Shown here piece after piece: positions 1 through 6,319 of a stretch of DNA of 6,846 nucleotides. Positions within the stretch are counted from its first letter, which is position 1, and each line of letters starts with the position of its first letter. Position numbers and translations under genes: made by a program. The notes below the pieces were generated by a model. That model did no database searches. It was not told where the DNA came from and saw nothing but the letters and a program-made list of their open reading frames with translations. Source of the DNA: Propionibacteriaceae bacterium (GTDB taxonomy: Bacteria > Actinomycetota > Actinomycetes > Propionibacteriales > Propionibacteriaceae); assembly GCA_030450535.1 (NCBI GenBank), contig JAKDIK010000150.1, positions 1-6,846 of the forward strand. The letters run 5' to 3'.

Positions 1-115
1 CCGGGGCCTCCGGCGGTGGTTTTGCCGGCCCCCCCGGGGTCCCCCCCAAAAACGGGGGGGCCCGTCCCCAACGGGGGCGGGGCCACCCACCGATGCCCTC
101 AGGCCAACCGGAGCG
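1..115. other. Non-coding G/C-run region 3' of ppdK with stacked inverted repeats
   Basis: No credible gene is seen here. The stretch consists of long C and G homopolymer runs that form several potential hairpins. Positions 1-6 pair with 32-37 and enclose a second stem, 10-14 with 24-28. Seven C at 41-47 pair with seven G at 54-60 around an A-rich loop, and 37-39 with 61-63 can extend that stem past a one-base bulge. Positions 61-69 pair with 73-81. The last two structures share bases 61-63, so their extended forms exclude each other. The region most likely serves as the 3' untranslated and termination zone of ppdK. What lies further left cannot be seen. Confidence 0.6.
41..81 (-). terminator. 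Candidate ppdK transcription terminator (tandem GC hairpins)
   Basis: Reading leftward from the ppdK stop codon, RNA would meet a 9-bp hairpin (81-73 with 69-61, three-base loop, one G-U-type pair) beginning about 34 bases past the stop. A perfect 7-bp C/G hairpin (60-54 with 47-41) follows, whose six-base loop reads G plus five T on this strand. There is no T tract after either stem, so this is not a canonical intrinsic terminator. GC-only hairpins without a U tract are often proposed as terminators in high-GC actinomycetes. The position and stem strength are seen in the sequence; the terminating function is inferred. Confidence 0.4.
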
Positions 116-2764
116 TCACTTCGCCCTCAGCGCCGCCTGCGCCGCCGCGAGGCGTGCGATCGGGACGCGGAACGGCGAACAGGACACGTAGTCCAGACCC
201 ACCGAGTTGAAGAACTCGATGGACGCCGGATCGCCGCCGTGCTCGCCGCAGACGCCCGTCTTGAGCTTGGGCTTGGTCTGCCGGCCCTTCTCGACGCCGA
301 TGGCCACCAGCTGGCCCACACCGCTCTGGTCGAGGGACGCGAACGGGTTCGACTCGATGACCTCACCGTCGACGTAGGCTCCCAAGAAGCCGGCCTCGGC
401 ATCGTCACGGCTGATGCCGATGCCGGTCTGCGTCAGGTCGTTGGTGCCGAAGCTGAAGAAGTCCGCCTCGTTCGCGATCTCGTTCGCCACCAGCGCGGCG
501 CGGGGGATCTCGATCATCGTGCCGACGGTGTATTCCAGCCGCTGACCGGCCTTGGTGAACTCGTCCTCGACCGCGGCGACAACGATCTCGCGCTGGGTCC
601 TCAGCTCGGACTCGAACGCCACCAGCGGGATCATGATCTCGACGCCGACGGTCTCGCCCTCGCGTTCCTTCACCGCCAGGGCCGCCTTGATGATGGCGCG
701 GGCCTGCATGTCGGGGATCGACGGGTACAGCATCGCCAGGCGGCAGCCGCGGGTGCCGAGCATCGGGTTCTGCTCGTGGAGCCGCTTGACCTGCGCGAGC
801 GTGAGCCGCTCGGCGTCGAGCTCGGACGCGTCGCCACCGGTCAGCTCCAGCTTCTGCACCAGCAGGGACTGCTCCACCAGGTTCGGCAGGAACTCGTGCA
901 GCGGCGGATCGAGCAGGCGCACGGTGACCGGCAGCCCCTTCATGGCCGTGAAGATGGCCTCGAAGTCCTTCTGCTGCATCGGCAGGATCTCGGCCAGGGC
1001 CGCCGCGCGCTGGTCCTCGTTCTCGGCGAGGATCATCTTGCGCACCGCAGGCAGGCGGTCAGCCGCCATGAACATGTGCTCGGTGCGGGCGAGGCCGATG
1101 CCCTCGGCGCCGAGTTCGCGGGCCTTGGACGCGTCCTCGAAGTTCTCCGCGTTCGCGCGGACGCCCAGCCGGCGGGCGGCGTCCGCCCATTCGCCAACCT
1201 TCAGGAAGTCCTCGTTGATGTCCGGCGGCACGAGCTCGAGCGCCCCGGCGAATACCTCGCCGGTGGAGCCGTTGAGCGTCAGCACGTCGTCCTTGCCGTA
1301 GGCCAAGTTGTCGATCGTGACGGTCTCGGCGAGCACGTCGATCTTGATGCCGGGAGCACCCGCGACACAGGTGATGCCCATGCCGCGCGCGACGACCGCC
1401 GCGTGGGACGTCATGCCGCCGTGGGCCGTCAGGACGCCCTGGCTCACCATGACGCCGTGGATGTCGTCGGGGGTCGTCTCGTAGCGGACCAGGATGACCT
1501 TCTCACCCTTGCCACCACGCTCGGCGGCGTCGTCGGCGTTGAAGCTCAGCGCGCCCACGGCCGCGCCGGGCGAGGCGGGCAGGCCCTTCACGATCGCCTT
1601 CGCGGAGTTGTTCGGGTCGATGCCCGGGTGCAGGAGAGCGTCCAACTGCGCCGGTTCGACCCGGAGCAGCGCCTCCTCGGTGGTGATGAGCCCCTCGTCC
1701 ACCATGTCGACCGCCGTCTTCACGGCGGCTGCGGCCGTCCGCTTACCGTTGCGGGTCTGGAGCATGTAGAGCTTGCGATCCTCGATCGTGAACTCCATGT
1801 CCTGCAGGTCCTTGTTGTGGAGCTCCAGTTTGCTCATCGTGTCGAGCAGCTCGTGGAACGCCTCCGGCAGGACCTCCTCCATCTCCTCGAGATTGCGCGG
1901 GGTGCGGATGCCGGCCACGACATCCTCGCCCTGGGCGTTGGTGAGGAATTCGCCGTACAGCTCTTTGCCGCCGGTGGACGGGTTGCGGCTGAAGCAGACG
2001 CCGGTCGCGGACGTCTCGCCGCGGTTGCCGAACACCATCTGCTGCACGTTCACGGCGGTGCCCAGGTTGCGGGAGATACCCTGGCTGCGGCGGTACACCT
2101 CGGCGCGCGGGTTGAGCCAGCTCTTGAACACGGCGTTGACCGCGCGGACGAGCTGCTCGCGCGGGTCGGTCGTCCAGTGGCCGCCCAGCGCCTCGTTGGC
2201 GAGTTCCTTGAACTCGGCGGTCAGCTCCTGAAGGTCCTCGGCCGAGAGGTCGGTGTCCTGCTCCGCGCCCTTGCGTCGCTTCATCTCGGTGAGGGCGTCC
2301 TCGAAGACGTGGGGCTCGATGCCCTCGACGACCTCGCCGTACATCTGGATGAAGCGGCGGTAGCAGTCCCAGGCGAAGCGCTCGTTGTCGGCCAGCTTGG
2401 CCACCGCGGCGACGGTGTCGTCGGAGATGCCGAGGTTGAGGATCGTGTCCATCATCCCGGGCATCGAGAAGACCGCACCCGACCGCACCGAGACCAACAG
2501 GGGGTTCTCTGCGGAGCCGAGCGTCTTGCCCGTGCGCTCCTCGAGCCGCGCCAAACCCGCGGCCACCTGCTCGTCGAGGCCTTCGGGCCAGTTGCCGTCA
2601 TTGTTCATGGCGGCCACGCACGCCTGCGTGGTCACGGTGAACGCGTCCGGGACCGGAACCCCGATCCGGGCCATCTCGGCCAGGTTGGCACCCTTGCCAC
2701 CCAGCAGGGGCTTTAGTGAGATGTCGCCCTCACTGAGGTCGTAGACGTACTTCGTCTCGGTCAT
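116..2764 (-). CDS. ppdK: Pyruvate, phosphate dikinase (PPDK), 882 aa
   Basis: Cytoplasmic enzyme that reversibly converts pyruvate, ATP and phosphate to phosphoenolpyruvate, AMP and pyrophosphate. The full family architecture is present at the usual length (about 870-890 aa). The N-terminal ATP-grasp domain has GGKGANLAEM at 22-31, the RSGAVFSMPGMMDT stretch at 94-107 (Arg94), and Glu324, Gln336 and Arg338 for nucleotide binding. The swivelling phosphohistidine domain carries GGMTSHAAVVARGMG at 449-463, with His454 as phosphocarrier. The C-terminal PEP/pyruvate barrel has Arg560, Arg616, Glu752, Asn775 and the catalytic Cys839 in GVCGEHGGDP. These match, with small offsets, the residues known in the Clostridium symbiosum enzyme. 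The start was chosen because AAGGAGAG lies ten bases upstream and MTETKYVYDL is where family similarity begins; a 42-residue in-frame extension to a GTG at 2890 looks non-coding. It is transcribed divergently from the methyltransferase gene. PPDK can act in gluconeogenesis or in pyrophosphate-saving glycolysis; the direction here cannot be told. Confidence 0.97.
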   Translation of the reverse strand: MTETKYVYDLSEGDISLKPLLGGKGANLAEMARIGVPVPDAFTVTTQACVAAMNNDGNWPEGLDEQVAAGLARLEERTGKTLGSAENPLLVSVRSGAVFSMPGMMDTILNLGISDDTVAAVAKLADNERFAWDCYRRFIQMYGEVVEGIEPHVFEDALTEMKRRKGAEQDTDLSAEDLQELTAEFKELANEALGGHWTTDPREQLVRAVNAVFKSWLNPRAEVYRRSQGISRNLGTAVNVQQMVFGNRGETSATGVCFSRNPSTGGKELYGEFLTNAQGEDVVAGIRTPRNLEEMEEVLPEAFHELLDTMSKLELHNKDLQDMEFTIEDRKLYMLQTRNGKRTAAAAVKTAVDMVDEGLITTEEALLRVEPAQLDALLHPGIDPNNSAKAIVKGLPASPGAAVGALSFNADDAAERGGKGEKVILVRYETTPDDIHGVMVSQGVLTAHGGMTSHAAVVARGMGITCVAGAPGIKIDVLAETVTIDNLAYGKDDVLTLNGSTGEVFAGALELVPPDINEDFLKVGEWADAARRLGVRANAENFEDASKARELGAEGIGLARTEHMFMAADRLPAVRKMILAENEDQRAAALAEILPMQQKDFEAIFTAMKGLPVTVRLLDPPLHEFLPNLVEQSLLVQKLELTGGDASELDAERLTLAQVKRLHEQNPMLGTRGCRLAMLYPSIPDMQARAIIKAALAVKEREGETVGVEIMIPLVAFESELRTQREIVVAAVEDEFTKAGQRLEYTVGTMIEIPRAALVANEIANEADFFSFGTNDLTQTGIGISRDDAEAGFLGAYVDGEVIESNPFASLDQSGVGQLVAIGVEKGRQTKPKLKTGVCGEHGGDPASIEFFNSVGLDYVSCSPFRVPIARLAAAQAALRAK

Positions 2765-2774
2765 CTGAACTGGT

Positions 2775-2782
2775 CTCTCCTT
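2775..2782 (-). promoter_or_regulatory. ppdK ribosome binding site
   Basis: On the minus strand this reads AAGGAGAG, ten bases before the ATG at 2764-2762. It is the only strong Shine-Dalgarno sequence at a credible gene start in the window, and it decides the ppdK start against the upstream in-frame GTG. Confidence 0.8.
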
Positions 2783-2823
2783 CGGTGCTCCGTCACGGCG
2801 GTGTGCGCGCGGACCGCGTCGTC

Positions 2824-2847
2824 CCGCCGGTGGGAGCAAACCGGCGG
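2824..2847. repeat. Inverted repeat in the ppdK upstream region (7-bp arms)
   Basis: CCGCCGG at 2824-2830 is the exact reverse complement of CCGGCGG at 2841-2847, with a ten-base spacer. In ppdK RNA it would form a stem-loop about 60 bases before the start codon. Its right arm overlaps GGCGGT (2846-2851), which can alternatively pair with ACCGCC (2874-2879), so two folds would compete. The repeat is seen directly; any regulatory function is inferred, and GC-rich arms like these also arise easily by chance. Confidence 0.45.
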
Positions 2848-2896
2848 CGGTGGTCCAGGGCCCACGGTAGTCGACCGCCCCGCTCGGCACCCAAAC

Positions 2897-2931
2897 GGCG
2901 GGCGGCGTCCATCCTGTGGACGCCCACCGCC
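2897..2931. repeat. Extended inverted repeat, 8-bp core plus 5-bp outer stem
   Basis: GGCGTCCA (2904-2911) and TGGACGCC (2917-2924) are perfect reverse complements around a five-base loop. The flanking GGCGG (2897-2901) and CCGCC (2927-2931) add an outer 5-bp stem separated by a 2-by-2 internal loop. This is the best-formed palindrome in the divergent region. It could be a repressor operator or an RNA hairpin in a long ppdK leader. It ends about 70 bases before the methyltransferase -10 box, so an operator acting on ppdK is somewhat more plausible than one blocking the methyltransferase promoter. Confidence 0.5.
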
Positions 2932-3000
2932 CTCACACGGTCGGAACCAATCCCGCACGGCAAGCGAAGGCAACAGCAACTCCTTTGTCGTCACCTCTAC

Positions 3001-3006
3001 TACAAT
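3001..3006 (+). promoter_or_regulatory. -10 box of the methyltransferase gene, leaderless geometry
   Basis: TACAAT lies six bases before the ATG at 3013, so the expected transcription start coincides with the A of the start codon. No Shine-Dalgarno sequence and no recognisable -35 hexamer is seen upstream. This matches the leaderless promoter arrangement described for actinobacteria. Confidence 0.7.
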
Positions 3007-3012
3007 CGGCGT

Positions 3013-4059
3013 ATGAGCGTTGATCCGGTGGCATCGTTGATTCTCGATGAAGCCGGATCGCTCACCGGGCGCGTTTTCGTCCTCGACGATGTGGACGGCG
3101 CGCTCACCCGTGAGGCAATTCGTCAGGGCGCCGACGTCCGCGCCTGGTGCGACGACGTCCGCGAGCAGGCCCGCCTCCCCCGCGCCCACGTGGCCGAGTC
3201 CGGATCGTCCCCCGACTGGGTGCCCGACACCGTGCTGTGGCGCCTGCCACGGTCGGTTTCGGGAGTCGAGGACACCGCCGAGGTGCTCGCCGGTTGGCTG
3301 GCCCCCGCATCCCGCGTCGTCGCCGGCGCGCGGGTGAAGCACATGACGCCCGCGCAGAACACCGCACTGTCCCGCTCGTTCGCCCAGGTGAGCGCCAGCC
3401 TCGGCCGCCAGAAGTCCCGCGTGCTGCACGCGACCTGCGCGCGCCCGATGCCCCCGCGCTGGCCAACCCGCCGCTACGTGCCGGAGGTCGACCTCACGGT
3501 GCTCTCGCGCGGCGACGTGTTCAACACCAACCGGCTGGACGACGGCACCCACCTGCTCCTCCGCACGCTCGGCCGTGTGCTGCCCACGCCACCGGCCCGC
3601 CCCCCAAGCGTCCCGACCGCCGGCGTGGCCATCGACTTCGGCTGCGGCTCCGGCATCATCGCGACTTGGCTGGCCGTGCGCGGCTTCGCCGTCACCGGGA
3701 TCGACGTCTCCCAGCAGGCGCTGGCGTCCACGCGTCTCACCGCCGCGGCGAACCGCGTCGCCGTCGGCACGCGCCGCTCGGACGGCTTCGGGCGCACGCC
3801 GGCCGCCAGCGCGGATCTGATCGTGAGCAACCCGCCCTTCCATCAGGGGGCCGCGAAGGACTCCACCCCCACCTTCGAGATGATCCGGCGGGCGGGAGAG
3901 GTGCTGCGGCCCGGCGGGGAGTTGTGGCTGGTGTTCAACAGCCACCTGCCCTACCTGCCGGCGCTGCGCGCGGGCGTCGGCGTCACCACCATCGAGGCTC
4001 GCGACCGCACCTACATCGTGACGCGCTCGCTCAAGCAGCCGGACTGCCCCGAGGGCTGA
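3013..4059 (+). CDS. RsmC/RlmG-type rRNA (guanine-N2)-methyltransferase, 348 aa
   Basis: Class I S-adenosylmethionine-dependent methyltransferase of the MTS (methyltransferase small) group, which methylates guanine N2 in 16S or 23S rRNA. The catalytic domain occupies about residues 165-340: NTNRLDDGTHLLL at 171-183, SAM-binding motif IDFGCGSG at 207-214, the acidic ribose-binding position Asp231 in GIDVS, and catalytic NPPF at 273-276 followed by His277. The N-terminal half (about 20-140) looks like a degenerate second methyltransferase fold, as in E. coli RsmC and RlmG, with KHMTPAQN at 109-116 and SLGRQKSRVLHA at 129-140. Length matches RsmC (343 aa). The C-terminal HLPYLPALR with a closing TYIVTRSLK looks more RlmG-like to me, so I do not choose between G1207 of 16S and G1835 of 23S as target. 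The start is fixed by the -10 box six bases upstream. Confidence 0.85.
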   Translation: MSVDPVASLILDEAGSLTGRVFVLDDVDGALTREAIRQGADVRAWCDDVREQARLPRAHVAESGSSPDWVPDTVLWRLPRSVSGVEDTAEVLAGWLAPASRVVAGARVKHMTPAQNTALSRSFAQVSASLGRQKSRVLHATCARPMPPRWPTRRYVPEVDLTVLSRGDVFNTNRLDDGTHLLLRTLGRVLPTPPARPPSVPTAGVAIDFGCGSGIIATWLAVRGFAVTGIDVSQQALASTRLTAAANRVAVGTRRSDGFGRTPAASADLIVSNPPFHQGAAKDSTPTFEMIRRAGEVLRPGGELWLVFNSHLPYLPALRAGVGVTTIEARDRTYIVTRSLKQPDCPEG

Positions 4060-4088
4060 GCCCGCTCTGGCGTCTGCCGGCGATGAGG

Positions 4089-4094
4089 CATGAT
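4089..4094 (+). promoter_or_regulatory. Candidate -10 box of the YwiC-like gene
   Basis: CATGAT matches TANNNT at all but the first base and stands six bases before the GTG at 4101, the same spacing as at the three other plus-strand genes. It is used here to prefer GTG 4101 over the in-frame ATG at 4083. A weak GAGG at 4085-4088 is twelve bases from the GTG, too far to be a convincing ribosome binding site. Confidence 0.5.
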
Positions 4095-4100
4095 CGAACC

Positions 4101-4907
4101 GTGACCGCCACCGCCACCTCGCGGCCCCGCCGCCGGCACGTGCCCAGGTGGGTCCCGAATCAGCACGGGGCGTGGGCGATGCTCGTGCTGCCGTGGCTGC
4201 TCGGCACCATCCTGCGGCTGCGCTCGGGCGAGCCGGCGTCCCACCTGCTGCCGCTGCTCGCGTGCTGGCTGACCGGCTACGTCGCCTTCTACGCCGCCTC
4301 CAGCTGGCTCAAGGCCCCGGCCGGACGCCGTGCGCCGTGGCTTCGTCCGCTGGTCACGGCGGGGGCCCCCGCGGGCGCGTTCGGCCTCGTGACGCTGGCG
4401 CTCGCCGGCCCCGCGCTGGCCCGGTGGGTCCCGGCGTTCGTGCCCCTGCTCGTGCCCGCGCTGGTGCTGGCGTCCCGCCGTCGCGAGCGCGCGCTGGCCG
4501 GCGGCGCGTTGACCGTGACCGCGGCATCGCTGATTGCGCTGGTCGCCGCGCACCCCGACCCCCTGTCGCTGCCCTCGGCCCCGGACGCCGGCGCCGCCTT
4601 CGCGGCCGCGGCCGGCTCCTTCGCCTACTTCTTCGGCACCGTGTTGTACGTCAAGACCAACATTCGCGAGCGCGGTTCCCGGGGGTATCTCGGCGCCTCC
4701 GTCGCGTGGCACGCGGCGGTCACCCTGGCCGCCGCGGCGCTCGCGTCCGTCGGCGTCCTGGCCTGGTGGTGGGCGCCGTTCTTCGCGGCAGCCACCGCGC
4801 GCGCGTGGCTGGTGCCGCGCCGGGGGCGTCCGCTCTCGCCGAAGCACATCGGGTTCATCGAGATCGGGTTCTGCCTCGTCCTCGTGGCCTGCTTCGCGTC
4901 GTGGTGA
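4101..4907 (+). CDS. YwiC-like integral membrane protein, 268 aa
   Basis: Polytopic inner-membrane protein resembling the YwiC family, named after a Bacillus subtilis gene near the nitrate-respiration cluster; its biochemical role is not established. A short basic N-terminus (residues 8-13) precedes the family hallmark PNQHGAWAM at 19-27. About eight or nine hydrophobic segments follow (roughly 24-39, 46-69, 83-103, 108-125, 133-150, 164-184, 200-236 as one or two spans, 248-266). Other conserved-looking stretches are VLYVKTNIRERG at 181-192 and LSPKHIGFIEIGF at 245-257. Charged loop residues Lys185, Arg189 and Arg191 may face a substrate or cofactor. The start is uncertain: GTG 4101 is preferred for its -10 spacing, while ATG 4083 would add six residues. 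The gene begins 41 bases after the methyltransferase stop. No nitrate reductase gene is visible nearby, so context does not suggest a job. Family recognition rests on the motifs alone. Confidence 0.75.
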   Translation: MTATATSRPRRRHVPRWVPNQHGAWAMLVLPWLLGTILRLRSGEPASHLLPLLACWLTGYVAFYAASSWLKAPAGRRAPWLRPLVTAGAPAGAFGLVTLALAGPALARWVPAFVPLLVPALVLASRRRERALAGGALTVTAASLIALVAAHPDPLSLPSAPDAGAAFAAAAGSFAYFFGTVLYVKTNIRERGSRGYLGASVAWHAAVTLAAAALASVGVLAWWWAPFFAAATARAWLVPRRGRPLSPKHIGFIEIGFCLVLVACFASW

Positions 4908-4910
4908 GCC

Positions 4911-4927
4911 GCCACCCGGCCGGGGGC
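4911..4927 (+). repeat. Small hairpin between the YwiC-like and symporter genes
   Basis: GCC-A-CCC (4911-4917) can pair with GGGGGC (4922-4927) around a GGCC loop, with one bulged A. No T tract follows. It could weakly terminate the upstream transcript or simply reflect base composition. Confidence 0.25.
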
Positions 4928-4936
4928 CGCGCACGC

Positions 4937-4942
4937 TAGCTT
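4937..4942 (+). promoter_or_regulatory. -10 box of the GPH symporter gene, leaderless geometry
   Basis: TAGCTT fits TANNNT and ends six bases before the ATG at 4949. There is no purine-rich ribosome binding site in the 41-base gap and no evident -35. A short TAGC/GCTA inverted repeat (4937-4940 with 4946-4949) spans the interval from the hexamer to the start codon. Confidence 0.6.
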
Positions 4943-4948
4943 GCAGCT

Positions 4949-6310
4949 ATGAGTTCACCGGCGCGCCGCAACGCCTGGACGTTCGCCGTGGGCACGCTGG
5001 GGCGCGACTTCGTCTACACGATGGTCACGATGTTCCTCATCGTGTTCCTCACCGAGGTGCTCGACCTCGACGACGCGACGATGTGGGCGATCAACGGCGT
5101 CCTGCTCGCCGCCCGGTTGTTCGACGCGTTCACCGACATCATCATGGGCGGCATCGTCGACAACACCCATACCCGCTGGGGCCCCTACAAGCCGTGGATC
5201 GCGTTCGGCATCGTCGCCTCCGCGGTCTTCGCCGTGCTGCTGTTCACCGACTTTGGCCTGCGCGGGCCCGCCTACATCGCGTTCTTCGCCGTCGTCTACC
5301 TCTGCTGGGGCCTGGCGTGGACGACCAACGACATCCCCTACTGGTCGCTGCTGCCCGCGCTCACCCTCGATCCCGGGGAGCGGGAGCGCATCGGCTCGCT
5401 GACCAAGGTGTTCGCCACGATCGGGCTTTTCGCGGCCGTGACGTCCGTCATCCCCGTGACGACCGCGCTGGGCGGCGGGCCCGCGGCCTGGACGACGTTC
5501 ATGATCGTCGCCGTCCTCGCCACCATCGCCTTCCAGGCCGTGACCCTGATCGGCGTCAAGCAGCCCGTCCGCGTCCGCCCCCAGCGGCGCACGACGCTGC
5601 GCGAGCTGGCGTCCATCGTGCTGCGCAACGACCAACTGATCGTCACGTCGCTGACCATGATCGTGTTCACCACCGGGTACGTGACCACGACGACCTTCGG
5701 CGTCTACTTCTTCACCTACGCCTACCGCGACCCCGGCATGTACACCCCGTTCGCGGCGGTGCTCGGGGTGGCGCAGCTGCTGGGTTTCGCGCTGTTCCCG
5801 CTGATGCGTCGCTTCCTCACCCGCCGGCAACTCTTCACGGTCGCGATCGGCATGTGCGTGGTGGGCTACGTCATCTTCTTCTTCGCGCCGATGAACATGA
5901 TCCCGATCGGCATCGCGGGGCTGCTCGTGTTCGTGGCCAACGCGATCATCGTGGTGCTCATCATGATGGCGCTCACCGACTGCATCGAGTACGGCCAGTG
6001 GCGCACCGGACGACGCAACACCGCCGTCACCTTCGCCCTGCAGCCGTTCATCAACAAGGTGGCCGGGGCGCTGGCGACCGCCATCGTGGGCGCCACCCTC
6101 ATCCTCACCGGCATCAACGCCGCGGCCACGCCCGACGACGTCACGCCCGCGGGCCTGCTGGGGATGCGCCTCATGATGATGGGCTTTCCCATGGTGCTGA
6201 TCGTCGTCGCCTACCTCATCTACCTGCGCTGGTACCGCATCGACGAGGCGTTCCACGCCCGCATCGTCGCCGACCTCACCGAACGGGGCGAGCTCGAGTC
6301 GGCCCAGTAG
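4949..6310 (+). CDS. GPH (MelB-type) sugar:cation symporter, 453 aa
   Basis: Major-facilitator transporter of the glycoside-pentoside-hexuronide:cation family, expected to import a glycoside or sugar with Na+ or H+ across the cytoplasmic membrane. It has the usual length and about twelve hydrophobic segments (roughly 11-36, 45-70, 83-101, 107-125, 154-174, 180-203, 231-257, 268-287, 294-312, 317-341, 368-388, 407-427). The signature RLFDAFTDIIMG with DNTHTRWGPYKPW spans 56-83. By motif alignment, MelB cation and sugar-site residues are kept: Asp20 (MelB D19), Asp59 and Asp63 (D55, D59), Asp128 and Trp132 in NDIPYW (D124, W128), and Lys370 (K377). MelB Arg149 appears to be Lys153. The substrate cannot be named, and no glycosidase or sugar regulator is adjacent. 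The gene starts 41 bases after the YwiC-like gene behind its own -10 box. Its TAG stop forms the first half of the next gene's -10 box. Confidence 0.92.
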   Translation: MSSPARRNAWTFAVGTLGRDFVYTMVTMFLIVFLTEVLDLDDATMWAINGVLLAARLFDAFTDIIMGGIVDNTHTRWGPYKPWIAFGIVASAVFAVLLFTDFGLRGPAYIAFFAVVYLCWGLAWTTNDIPYWSLLPALTLDPGERERIGSLTKVFATIGLFAAVTSVIPVTTALGGGPAAWTTFMIVAVLATIAFQAVTLIGVKQPVRVRPQRRTTLRELASIVLRNDQLIVTSLTMIVFTTGYVTTTTFGVYFFTYAYRDPGMYTPFAAVLGVAQLLGFALFPLMRRFLTRRQLFTVAIGMCVVGYVIFFFAPMNMIPIGIAGLLVFVANAIIVVLIMMALTDCIEYGQWRTGRRNTAVTFALQPFINKVAGALATAIVGATLILTGINAAATPDDVTPAGLLGMRLMMMGFPMVLIVVAYLIYLRWYRIDEAFHARIVADLTERGELESAQ

Positions 6311-6313
6311 GCT
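6308..6313 (+). promoter_or_regulatory. -10 box of the S9 peptidase gene, overlapping the symporter stop codon
   Basis: TAGGCT fits TANNNT, ends six bases before the ATG at 6320, and its first three bases are the TAG stop codon of the symporter gene. No ribosome binding site stands in the nine-base gap. This would allow leaderless expression of the peptidase independently of the symporter; translational coupling after termination is the alternative. Confidence 0.5.
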
Positions 6314-6319
6314 CGGCCC

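Larger units (their letters stand above)
2765..3012. promoter_or_regulatory. Divergent intergenic region between ppdK and the methyltransferase gene
   Basis: The 248 bases hold the ppdK ribosome binding site on the left, two clear inverted repeats in the middle, and the methyltransferase promoter on the right. The ppdK promoter could not be placed with confidence. One minus-strand TACCGT hexamer at 2869-2864 fits the TANNNT -10 pattern and would give a leader of about 93 bases, but no good -35 accompanies it. I found no complete CRP/GlxR-like palindrome; only isolated TGTGA/TCACA half-sites occur (around 2933-2937). Confidence 0.6.

Noticed and set aside
36..82. G-quadruplex on the plus strand
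   Set aside because: Four G runs exist (36-39, 54-60, 73-77, 79-82) but two loops are 14 and 12 bases and C runs alongside would favour hairpins, so a stable quadruplex is doubtful.
16..210. 64-codon plus-strand frame at the left edge
   Set aside because: It is low-complexity Pro/Gly/Ser from the C/G runs and overlaps the 3' end of ppdK antisense; nothing supports coding.
239..2716. 825-codon plus-strand open frame antisense to ppdK
   Set aside because: Its translation is rich in His, Arg, Leu, Gly and Val with no domain, a typical mirror of a high-GC gene with G or C in third positions. ppdK on the other strand explains the openness.
2765..2890. 42-residue N-terminal extension of ppdK to a GTG at 2890
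   Set aside because: The extension is Pro/Arg/Gly-rich and outside the family's normal length. The strong AAGGAGAG before the ATG at 2764 sets the start.
2933..2937. CRP/GlxR-type operator near TCACA
   Set aside because: Only a half-site is present; no matching TGTGA at the required spacing.
3147..4907. 586-codon frame running through the methyltransferase gene into the YwiC-like gene
   Set aside because: The part before about 4083 is an Arg/Pro-rich shadow of the methyltransferase in another frame. Only the portion from 4101 (or 4083) resembles a protein family, so this is not a fusion.
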